Part shown: positions 1 to 7,232 of the stretch, one piece after another
Position numbering within the stretch: the first letter of the stretch is position 1
Layout of the letters: each line of letters opens with the position of its first letter
DNA from: Halalkalicoccus paucihalophilus
Lineage (GTDB): Archaea; Halobacteriota; Halobacteria; Halobacteriales; Halalkalicoccaceae
Length of the DNA: 64,000 nt
NCBI RefSeq assembly: GCF_001593955.1
Contig: NZ_LTAZ01000012.1
Coordinates: forward strand, 159,250-223,249
Direction of reading: 5' to 3'
Position numbers and translations under genes: made by a program
Notes under the pieces: model-generated
The model's input: only the letters and a program-made list of their open reading frames with translations
What the model was told of the DNA's origin: nothing
Database searches by the model: none

Positions 1-77
1 CCGACCTCTCGGACGTGATCACTTCGCTCGAGGTCGAGTTCCTCTGCGAGGTAATCAACCCTCTCTTTGAGGCTCAT
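1..77 (-). CDS. Start of an unidentified gene, cut by the window edge
   Basis: An ATG at 77 opens a frame that runs without a stop off the left edge. The visible 25 residues are charged and helical, beginning MSLKERVDYLAEELDLE. The length is too short to place in a family. A small DNA-binding or antitoxin-like protein would fit the composition, but this is a guess. Confidence 0.4.
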   Translation of the reverse strand, partial: MSLKERVDYLAEELDLERSDHVREV

Positions 78-257
78 ACATGAAGGAAGCGCTCCGAGCG
101 GTATAGACCTAGTGCTGTACCATAACACGGAAGAGGTGACCAGACTGCCTAAGGTCGTGAATATTGTTCTCGCCTAGTGAGCATCGGCTGCTAATTGCAA
201 TCAACTGGATGGAGTTATGGAACTACCGCTGCGAGAATCCGATCGCCAACTGGGGCG

Positions 258-290
258 TATCCCGCCCTGAAGGGCGAGGCTTTGTGCCTG
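258..290 (-). mobile_element. Relic right end of an IS200/IS605 (IS1341-type) element
   Basis: On the minus strand this stretch reads CTCGCCCTTCAGGGCGGG, a small hairpin of the kind found just after tnpB in haloarchaeal IS1341-type elements. A similar sequence follows the tnpB relic near 24.9 kb. No transposase frame adjoins it here, so it looks like a solo end. The call rests on similarity of form only. Confidence 0.35.
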
Positions 291-370
291 TTTTCACGTA
301 ATTTCTCTCCTCTCATTACCGGTAGAACAAGTCCAACGTGCTTTTATCAGCTGTCGTGGTATGCGAGGTA

Positions 371-2050
371 ATGATTACTGACGGCCAATCCGTTGATGGC
401 GCTCAGTGGTGGAAAGAAAGCGTCGTCTACCAAGTGTATCCCAAGAGTTTCAACGATACAAATGGCGACGGGATCGGTGACCTCCCAGGAATCATTGAGA
501 AGGTCGACTACCTTGCTGATCTCGGGGTGGACGTTATCTGGCTCAACCCTGTCTATGCATCGCCTATGGCCGACAACGGCTACGATATCGCCGATTATCG
601 GGCGATTCATCCGGCATTTGGAACGATGGACGACTGGGAACGACTGCTTGAGGAACTTCATGACCGAGATATGCGTTTGATCATGGATCTGGTGGTGAAC
701 CACACATCCGACGAACACGAATGGTTCATCCGATCGCGCGAAGGTGATCCTGAGTATGATGAGTACTACTATTGGCAGGATACTGATGAGCGCCCAAACA
801 ACTGGGAGTCGTTTTTTGGAGGCTCTGCGTGGAGCTATGACGAAACGCGGGACGAATACTATCTTCACTTATTTGATGAGAAACAGCCTGATCTGAACTG
901 GCGAAACGAGGCCGTTCGTCAGGATGTCTTCGAGATGATGCGGTGGTGGCTTGAGAAGGGAATTGATGGCTTTCGGATGGATGTCATCAATCTCATTTCG
1001 AAGACTGAAGGATTGCCTGACGATACAGTAGATGGTGAGATGACTGGCGCAGAACACTTCGTTAGCGGGCCGAAGTTCAAGGCGTATCTCACTGAATTGG
1101 TGACCGAAACCGTCGGAAACTATGATGTGATGACTGTCGGAGAAATGATCGGAGTCGATGCCGAGGAAGCACAAGAGTACGTCGGTGAGGATGGTCTCTC
1201 GATGCTCATTCATTTTGAGCATATGGGTGTCGATACTGGTGACGATGGGAAGTGGGATGTCGCGACGCTTGATCTACTCGGACTTAAACGGATCATCACC
1301 GACTGGCAAGAGACCCTCGCAGACAGTGGGTGGAACTGCCTCTATCTAAGTAATCACGATCAGCCACGTGCAGTCTCACGGTTCGGTCACGACGAAGAAT
1401 TCCGTCGTGAGTCTGCGAAAATGCTCGCTACGTTTCTCTTTACACTGCAGGGGACACCATTCATTTACCAAGGCCAGGAGATCGGGATGACGAACACCTC
1501 GTTTGCAGAGTCGTCACAGATCCGTGATGTTGAAGCGCGGAACTTCGTCGAGAATGCCTTAGATTCCGATGCGTACGAGTCATATGAAGAAGTTCGTCCG
1601 ATCGTTGAATCTCGCAGCCGGGACAATACGCGAACGCCGATGCAGTGGTCCGATACTCGGAACGCAGGATTCAGTGAGGGTGAGCCCTGGATCGGCGTTA
1701 ACGAAGATTACGAGACTGTTAACGTCGAGGCCGCCCGCGACGATCCTGAGTCTGTTTGGCATTACTACCGCGATCTGATCGACCTCCGTGAGGCTCTCGA
1801 TGTGTTTGTCTACGGTGAGTACGACCTCTTGCTTCCTGATCACACAGAGGTATTCGCGTATCGACGCACACTCGCTGACGATGAACTCATCGTGGTCTGT
1901 AACTTCTTCGACAGTGAACTCTCCATCGACCTTCCCCAATTGACTGGTGATGAGACGCCCGAACTGCTGATTGGAAACTACGAGGATACTGATGCTCCTG
2001 CGGGGGACATTGATCTGCGGCCCTATGAAGCGCGTATTTACAAACGATAG
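371..2050 (+). CDS. GH13 alpha-glucosidase / oligo-1,6-glucosidase
   Basis: This is a cytosolic glycoside hydrolase of family 13 that should cleave alpha-glucosidic bonds in maltose- or isomaltose-type oligosaccharides. All four GH13 signature regions are present: DLVVNH; GFRMDVIN with the nucleophile at about D204; GEM with the acid/base at about E258; and LSNHD with D330. The N-terminus QWWKESVVYQVYPKSF is typical of the oligo-1,6-glucosidase/trehalose synthase branch. The open frame extends upstream to 338, but the ATG at 371 matches where the family begins. No secretion signal is seen. Just downstream lies a broken GH97 glycosidase, and a sugar porter lies at 13 kb, so this may be what is left of an oligosaccharide-use cluster. 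Exact substrate is not determinable. Confidence 0.88.
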   Translation: MITDGQSVDGAQWWKESVVYQVYPKSFNDTNGDGIGDLPGIIEKVDYLADLGVDVIWLNPVYASPMADNGYDIADYRAIHPAFGTMDDWERLLEELHDRDMRLIMDLVVNHTSDEHEWFIRSREGDPEYDEYYYWQDTDERPNNWESFFGGSAWSYDETRDEYYLHLFDEKQPDLNWRNEAVRQDVFEMMRWWLEKGIDGFRMDVINLISKTEGLPDDTVDGEMTGAEHFVSGPKFKAYLTELVTETVGNYDVMTVGEMIGVDAEEAQEYVGEDGLSMLIHFEHMGVDTGDDGKWDVATLDLLGLKRIITDWQETLADSGWNCLYLSNHDQPRAVSRFGHDEEFRRESAKMLATFLFTLQGTPFIYQGQEIGMTNTSFAESSQIRDVEARNFVENALDSDAYESYEEVRPIVESRSRDNTRTPMQWSDTRNAGFSEGEPWIGVNEDYETVNVEAARDDPESVWHYYRDLIDLREALDVFVYGEYDLLLPDHTEVFAYRRTLADDELIVVCNFFDSELSIDLPQLTGDETPELLIGNYEDTDAPAGDIDLRPYEARIYKR

Positions 2051-2165
2051 CCGGATCGACTACGACCCCTCCATTCGTTCATACGTCGCTCGTTCACAGA
2101 CAGGGCAATACCGACGATCTCCCTACTTCAATCTTATAGGTCGTCTCGGACTCCAAGTGCAAGCG

Positions 2166-2834
2166 TCACTTACAGTGAAGGATGAACCCGCCGTTGGCAG
2201 GTACATCGATCGAGAGTTCGATAGTCGACTCACAGACCACGGTTTCGCGAATTAGTTCCTCGCCAGTCCGTCCTTAACAAGCGTCACATCGAAGTCGTCG
2301 TCAAGGAAATCAAGTGGGAGTGTGACCGTGCATGGCGCACCAGCAGTGATACAGCCAATAAACCATTCGTCATCGCATCGGCGGGCGAACGTTGCTTCCG
2401 AACCGGGGTATCCACGCAGAAGCCGTGTCTCATCCCATGCAGCAGGGACTCGTTCGAGAAAACGCTCAGCGATAGGCTATTCGGCGTACGAATCGATACT
2501 GTCGGCGAAGTGCTGAAGCCCGGACTCACAGATCACCGATAGCGCGAGTTCGTGGCCGACCGTTGTGTGTCGCGTCTCGGCCGAGAACGTCACGGCGTAT
2601 AGTCCATCGGTCCAACGACGTTGCGCGTGAACGGGATCGTGACGTTATTTTCCGGAGTGATCGTTCCGAACTTCAGATGCTCGGCACCGAGGACACCCTC
2701 GTAGGTGAGGACGTGGGGCCAGCGCCGACGAAGGCCAGTCGGGACGACGGAGCCATGGAAGTTGATCAGCAGTTCCCGCTCCGCCGTATCAGCCATCAAC
2801 ATATCATAGAACTGTAATCGACCCTGTTCATGTA
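2166..2834 (-). pseudogene. GH97 glycosidase, C-terminal part (interrupted and decayed)
   Basis: Across three frames this strand encodes the second half of a GH97 (SusB-like) alpha-glucosidase. Visible blocks are GRLQFYDMLMADTAERELL, NFHGS, PFTRNVVGPMDYTP, GHELALSVICESGLQHFAD, AAWDETRLLRGYPG and a final SIDVPANGGFILHCK before the TGA at 2166. A one-base loss near 2593 and further shifts or stops after about 2500 and near 2255 break the frame. The missing upstream part, ending DGIKVDFMD, lies at 4313-4461 on the other side of a tnpB element. The two halves are consecutive in GH97 proteins, so the element landed inside the catalytic domain. Confidence 0.75.
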
Positions 2835-4312
2835 AACTACCCCACCCTACTCCCTCGGCGCACACGCGCCTCGGTCCTTGAGGGTGGGGCTTTGATGTGG
2901 ACTCCCGGCAATCAGTCGCCAGCAATAGGCTGGTGACTCTTGCCGTTCAACGTCCCACCATTCACACGCACGTCTACTGGTGCGTCTCCGCTCCCCGACG
3001 TGGGCGAGGAACGGAGTCTGTGGTGTCGCTTCCGAGCGTATCGTAGCCCGATATTCTTCGCGGCGTTGTAATCCGCGTTGACCTCGTAGCCGCACTTCTG
3101 GCAATGAAAGTGCTCACCGTCACGGTTCGCTTCGTGCGTGAACCCACAGTCCGTCCGAGAACAGCGTTGGGACGTGTGGTTCGGCGCAACCTGCTTCGCC
3201 ATGACGCCGCGTTCCCGGGCCTTGTACTCGACGTATTCATACAGGCGTCGGAACGCCCAGATGTGGTGCCACTTCGCCTGCGAAAGCCGCTCGCGGATGT
3301 CTGTGAGGTCCTCGAACGCGATTACGTCGCACCCGTTCTCGACGGCTTCCGTGACGATTTCGTTGGCGACGATATGGATGTACTGCTTTCGCCACGCTTC
3401 TTCTCGCTTGCCGAGGCGAAGGAGCGCGTTGTGCGCGGCTTGCGTTCCGCGCTGTTGCATCTCTCCCCGTCGTTTCTCGAACTCGCGGCACCAATGGTCG
3501 TACCCGTCACCCTGCCAGAACGTGCCGGTCGAAGCCACTGTGAGGCTGTTGACGCCGAGGTCGATACCGAGGACTGTTTGTTTTTGGTGCTCGGTATCTT
3601 CCGAAACCACGGATTCATCAGAATCGTCCTTCCGCGTCGTGATGTGGAAGTAGAACTCGTCGGTCGCCTTGTCGTATTGCAGTGTACTCGCCCGGAACTC
3701 GTAGTCCTCCGAGAGAACGTATCTTTCGTAGGGGGTCGGACTGTCTGCCGGAAGTTCGAAGTCACACTCGACGCGCCCGTTGACGGTCGAGAGGGACACA
3801 CGGTCGCGGTAGAAGGTCGCGCTCCGCTTGTCGTAGACCATGCTCCATGACGTGAACTCCGGCTGGCTCACCCGTTTACCTTGTTTCCACCGTTCGACGC
3901 ACCCTTTCGTCGCTTGGACGGCGCGTCGGATGGCTTCTTGAACGAGGTTCGCGGTGAGGTCCGTTTCCTCTCGTAGTTCCGTGTAGAGCGTGCCCCGTGC
4001 TGTCGTGTTCGCCGTAACGCAATTCGTGTAGGAGTCGTCGCCCCAACAGAACTCGGCGGCGCGGTTCGCACAGTGAAGGAACTGTCGAGCGGATTCGTGG
4101 AGGTCATCGCGGTGCTCATCGGGAACGATTAGTTTGACCGGCGCGGTTCGACGCACCTCCAGGTTTCAGATTACCGCCCAACGGCATTTAAAGAAACTGA
4201 TTGTATAGTGCGGAACAGACGTATGTGCCCAGCTTCGCAACGCGCTCCTCCCCTCCCTACTCACTCGCTCCGCTCGTTTGTTGAGGAAGGGGACTCCGCG
4301 CTTTCTGCTTTA
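2831..4312 (-). mobile_element. IS200/IS605-family element, IS1341 type (tnpB only)
   Basis: The element lies between two consecutive halves of a GH97 gene, which fixes its borders to within a few bases. The left end (4240-4312 side) carries the imperfect hairpin CCCCTTCCTC...GGGAGGGG shared with other left ends in this window. The right end (2835-2890) is a long hairpin, CCCCACCCT...AGGGTGGGG, followed by TAGTTTAC. There is no tnpA, so movement would need a Y1 transposase in trans, such as the one at 23.0 kb, whose right end also finishes TAGTT(T/C)AC. Confidence 0.8.
2912..4156 (-). CDS. tnpB: TnpB, RNA-guided nuclease of an IS200/IS605-type element
   Basis: TnpB proteins are RuvC-type nucleases guided by an RNA made from the element's right end, and they help retain the element after excision. 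The 414-residue protein has an N-terminal helical region, RuvC-I GIDLGVNS with D199, RuvC-II IAFEDL with the catalytic Glu, a four-cysteine zinc site (CSRTDC and CQKC) and RuvC-III VNADYNAAKN with the last Asp. All key residues appear intact. Translation probably starts at a GTG preceded by GGAG. The C-terminus runs towards the right-end hairpin, the expected source of the guide RNA. It differs clearly in sequence from the 23.4 kb TnpB. Confidence 0.9.
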   Translation of the reverse strand: MRRTAPVKLIVPDEHRDDLHESARQFLHCANRAAEFCWGDDSYTNCVTANTTARGTLYTELREETDLTANLVQEAIRRAVQATKGCVERWKQGKRVSQPEFTSWSMVYDKRSATFYRDRVSLSTVNGRVECDFELPADSPTPYERYVLSEDYEFRASTLQYDKATDEFYFHITTRKDDSDESVVSEDTEHQKQTVLGIDLGVNSLTVASTGTFWQGDGYDHWCREFEKRRGEMQQRGTQAAHNALLRLGKREEAWRKQYIHIVANEIVTEAVENGCDVIAFEDLTDIRERLSQAKWHHIWAFRRLYEYVEYKARERGVMAKQVAPNHTSQRCSRTDCGFTHEANRDGEHFHCQKCGYEVNADYNAAKNIGLRYARKRHHRLRSSPTSGSGDAPVDVRVNGGTLNGKSHQPIAGD

Positions 4313-4461
4313 GTCCATGAAGTCGACCTTGATGCCATCAATGTCCCACTCAGCCCATCGATTCAGTTTCTCGTGGCGTTCATCAGCGGGATGGAGATCA
4401 CTCCAGTGTGCCCAGAGGAAGACGCCGACATCCCGATCGTGAGCCTACTTGACGAGCTCAC
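4313..4461 (-). pseudogene. GH97 glycosidase, fragment upstream of the insertion
   Basis: The minus strand reads RELVK, then a TAG where the family would have a sense codon, then AHDRDVGVFLWAHWSDL and WAEWDIDGIKVDFMD. This is the GH97 stretch directly before the part found at 2166-2834. It abuts the stop codon of the cupin gene, so everything further upstream in GH97 has been deleted and replaced by the cupin. The reading ends exactly where the tnpB element starts. Confidence 0.7.
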
Positions 4462-4850
4462 GCATCAGTCGACGGATCGTACTCCTGCGCGTCATCGACC
4501 GAGGGTGCACCGATAGCGAGGACACGAACCGGTCCGTCTGCAGATTCGGGATTGAATGCCCGCTGTGGACTTCCAGGATCGACAAACAGCGCTTGATCAG
4601 CTTCAACGACGTACTCTTCGTCCGGTGTCTCGACGTGCAGCGTCCCATTAAGCACATAGAACGCTTCGATCTGTTCATCGTGATAGTGATAGCTCAATCC
4701 TGATTGCTCACCGGGAGAGAGTTCATAGACGCGAAGACCGAGTTTCGAATCCTGGTAGTCGTATCCAGCTGCGACGCTCAATGAACGGACGTCTGTCGGG
4801 CGGTCGTCCCATTGGTCGAGATCGGCAGCATCGATGAGATGATATCCCAT
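4458..4850 (-). CDS. Cupin-domain protein
   Basis: A single small beta-barrel cupin of 130 residues. The first cupin motif is visible as YHYHDEQIEAFYVLNGTLHV and the second as DPGSPQRAFNP, with His and Glu residues placed to bind a metal. Family members include isomerases, dioxygenases and sugar-binding regulators; the substrate cannot be read from sequence. The C-terminus stops a few bases before a GH97 remnant, which marks an old deletion junction. The start is the ATG at 4850; no alternative is nearby. Confidence 0.75.
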   Translation of the reverse strand: MGYHLIDAADLDQWDDRPTDVRSLSVAAGYDYQDSKLGLRVYELSPGEQSGLSYHYHDEQIEAFYVLNGTLHVETPDEEYVVEADQALFVDPGSPQRAFNPESADGPVRVLAIGAPSVDDAQEYDPSTDA

Positions 4851-5033
4851 ATACTCCTCAACCGATAGTAGCTACTAAACTACTGGCATGAGGTATTGAT
4901 GAACAACCAGACACGTATAGTACATATATTGACGGACTTAGCAGCAGTTGAGAGAAAGCTTGTAAATTTAAAACGCATGACGAACGTTCACTGAAGAAGT
5001 GCGCAACTACACAATGCTCTCCGATCGTATTTC

Positions 5034-6662
5034 TCAGTAGCCCTGAGCGTTCCCATCCTTGCGCGGCTCGGTCGCACCCGAAAGGACGCCTTGCTCGTTG
5101 CGGGCGATCTGGGCGCCGCCGAACATACCGGGTGAAAGGATACAGATGTCGTGCTCTTTCCGTACGAGCTTCGCAACCACGCTGGTGTCGAAATGCGGCT
5201 CAACTGCAAGTTGGCCGTCCTCTCGGTAGCGCCACCGGGGCTCGTCTAAGGCACGTTGTAGGGGCATGCCATAATCAACAATATTGCTGATCAGCTGGAC
5301 GTGGCCCTGTGGCTGCATGTACCCACCCATCACACCAAAACCGGCCCAATCGTCTTCTCCGAACTGGACGAGACCGGGAATAAGCGTGTGAAACGGACGC
5401 TTACCCGGTTCGAGGCCATTAGGATGGTCCGGATCAAGCGAAAACGACGACCCACGGTTCTGTAGTGCGATCCCCGTCTCGCCGGCGACGACTCCCGACC
5501 CGAAGCCGGCGAACCGCGAGTTGATGTACGAAACCACGTTGCCCTCCTCGTCGGCAGCGGTCAGCAGGACTGTATCGGCGTCCTCCACGTTGGCATTCGG
5601 AATCCCGACCGAAACGTCGTTGTTTGCGGTCTCACCAACGGACTGAGCGCGACGTTTAGCCCAATTTTTCGACCCGAGCGGGGGATGGTCGGCGTACTCG
5701 GGATCCGTGATGTAGTGATGCCCGTCGTGGAATGCGAGTTTCATCGCCTCGACGAGGGCATGGATACGCTCCGGAGAGTTTCGCTTGTGTTCGCCTGCAC
5801 CGAGCTCCTCGGCGATGTTGAGCGCTTCCAGTGCGATCAGTCCCTGATTATTCGGCGGGAGTTCGAATACTTCCGCCCCGTTGTACGTCGTCGAGACGGG
5901 TTCTGGCCACTCGACTTCGAAGGCCGCGAGATCATCAACAGTCAAGAAGCCACCTTCTTTTTGGACTTCTGTCGCGATCTCCTCAGCGATTTCGCCGTCA
6001 TAAACAACGTCGGCACTCTCCTCAGCGATCAACTCCAGTGACGCGCCGAGCTTCGGGAGCGTAACGTGCTGACCGGTTTCCGGGGCGGAACCGTCGAACA
6101 GGAACGCCTCGCGAGCGTGGTCAGTCTCAAATAAGTCCTCTCCGTGTTGCCATTGAGCCGAGACAACCTCCGAAACTGGATATCCGTCCGTTGCGTACCG
6201 GATTGCGGGCTGGAGCAACCGACCAAGATCGAAGGTCCCGAAGCGATCCGCAGTGGCCTCCCAACCACGGGCGGTCCCGGGAACAGTCACCGCGTGCGCA
6301 CCCGTTTCAGGCATCTCGACGCTCGCAGGATCCATAACCTCCGAGGAATCATCGTCGGCGACTGCCTCGCGAACGGCCTCGATCGTCGCTCCAGCAGGAG
6401 CGCCGCCACAGGCACGCATCGCACCGATATTACCATCGGCAGTTCGGTAGAGCGCGAACACGTCGCCACCTAATCCAGTCGAGGTTGGTTCGACAACGTT
6501 GAGTGCTGCAGCGGTCGCGACCGCTGCGTCAAAGGCATTGCCACCGTCACGCATGATGGCGATTCCTGCTTCTGCGGCGAGAGGTTGGCTTGTTGAGACG
6601 ACACCACGCTGTCCGTAGACGGTCGACCGACGGGAGGAAAAACGATCCAGATCGGGATCCAT
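5034..6662 (-). CDS. ggt: Gamma-glutamyltransferase
   Basis: An Ntn-hydrolase of the gamma-glutamyltranspeptidase family, 542 residues, which would split or transfer gamma-glutamyl groups. Landmarks include GGNAFDAAVATAAALNVVEP, STGLGGDVFALY, the nucleophile region DADTVLLTAADEEGNVVSYI (Thr364 as nucleophile and new N-terminus of the small subunit), SGVVAGETGIALQNRGSSF and GGYMQPQGHVQ near the C-terminus. The frame is open upstream to 6872, but residues there are antisense to a transposase relic. The ATG at 6662 fits the family start. No Tat or Sec signal is evident, so it is probably cytosolic. Haloarchaea commonly use gamma-glutamylcysteine as a thiol, a possible substrate. Confidence 0.88.
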   Translation of the reverse strand: MDPDLDRFSSRRSTVYGQRGVVSTSQPLAAEAGIAIMRDGGNAFDAAVATAAALNVVEPTSTGLGGDVFALYRTADGNIGAMRACGGAPAGATIEAVREAVADDDSSEVMDPASVEMPETGAHAVTVPGTARGWEATADRFGTFDLGRLLQPAIRYATDGYPVSEVVSAQWQHGEDLFETDHAREAFLFDGSAPETGQHVTLPKLGASLELIAEESADVVYDGEIAEEIATEVQKEGGFLTVDDLAAFEVEWPEPVSTTYNGAEVFELPPNNQGLIALEALNIAEELGAGEHKRNSPERIHALVEAMKLAFHDGHHYITDPEYADHPPLGSKNWAKRRAQSVGETANNDVSVGIPNANVEDADTVLLTAADEEGNVVSYINSRFAGFGSGVVAGETGIALQNRGSSFSLDPDHPNGLEPGKRPFHTLIPGLVQFGEDDWAGFGVMGGYMQPQGHVQLISNIVDYGMPLQRALDEPRWRYREDGQLAVEPHFDTSVVAKLVRKEHDICILSPGMFGGAQIARNEQGVLSGATEPRKDGNAQGY

Positions 6663-6732
6663 AACCTGCTTTCTCGAACGCTCATAGTAAATCATAGTGA
6701 TCGAAGCCCTTGCCCAGAAAGGGCTGATAGAA

Positions 6733-6900
6733 CTTCTGTCGAACAGTCGCAACCGGGTATCAGCGTCATGGGAGTGTTCCTCCGGATGCCCAAATACAAG
6801 TGCGAACGCAAAAACGCACTTCGTCGCCGTTGATCCACGAGAAACGACTACAGAGTGTTCTGCCTCTGGCATCGAAATCGAGAAGTCACATCCCGGTGAG
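6733..6900 (+). pseudogene. tnpB relic (IS200/IS605 family)
   Basis: Broken frames here recall the middle of the TnpB at 23.4 kb: LLSNSRNRVSASW and FVAVDPRETTTECSASGIE match its SPSNSRNTASAAW and CVAVNPRGTTKECASCGVS. A frameshift separates the two blocks. The next in-frame stretch (to 6972), with RTVEKPYYQQYRETYDGG, does not look like TnpB and may be the tail of another lost gene. Confidence 0.6.
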
Positions 6901-7020
6901 TTCGATCTCCGGACTGTCGAGAAGCCGTACTACCAGCAGTATCGAGAGACATACGATGGCGGCCGGTGGTGAGGAGCGTATCCGTTGATTAGCACTAACA
7001 GAGGGTAGTCGTTCCTCAAA

Positions 7021-7180
7021 AGGAGTTTGCCTTGTGCAACACCTCGCATTCGGGGTCGTTTCGTTGCACAAGGTTGACCGCGTCACGAGAGGAGTCCGTA
7101 CGCACAGTCGCAGATGGGACAATCAGTACTCTATTCCTCAAAACGTGCTAGAGACGGGATACTGCATACAAGGGTGTATT
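7021..7180. repeat. Long repeat copy A, containing TTGTGCAAC inverted repeat 1
   Basis: This shares a core of more than 20 identical bases, including GCAGATGGGACAATCAGTAC, and looser similarity over about 150 bases with 10651-10820. Inside it, CCTTGTGCAAC (7030-7040) and GTTGCACAAGG (7063-7073) form a perfect 11-bp stem with a 22-base loop. The pair of repeats brackets the zinc ATPase and its regulator. Confidence 0.75.
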
Positions 7181-7232
7181 CAGCGATCCTCTCCCGAAAT
7201 TTTGCCACCTACTCGGTCTACAGTCGAGACCG

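Noticed and set aside
3104..3850. Long plus-strand frame of 248 residues opposite tnpB
   Set aside because: It is the complement of an intact TnpB with all catalytic motifs, and its own sequence has no domain. A shadow frame.
6663..6872. N-terminal extension of gamma-glutamyltransferase
   Set aside because: The upstream frame is antisense to a tnpB relic and not similar to the family; the ATG at 6662 fits.
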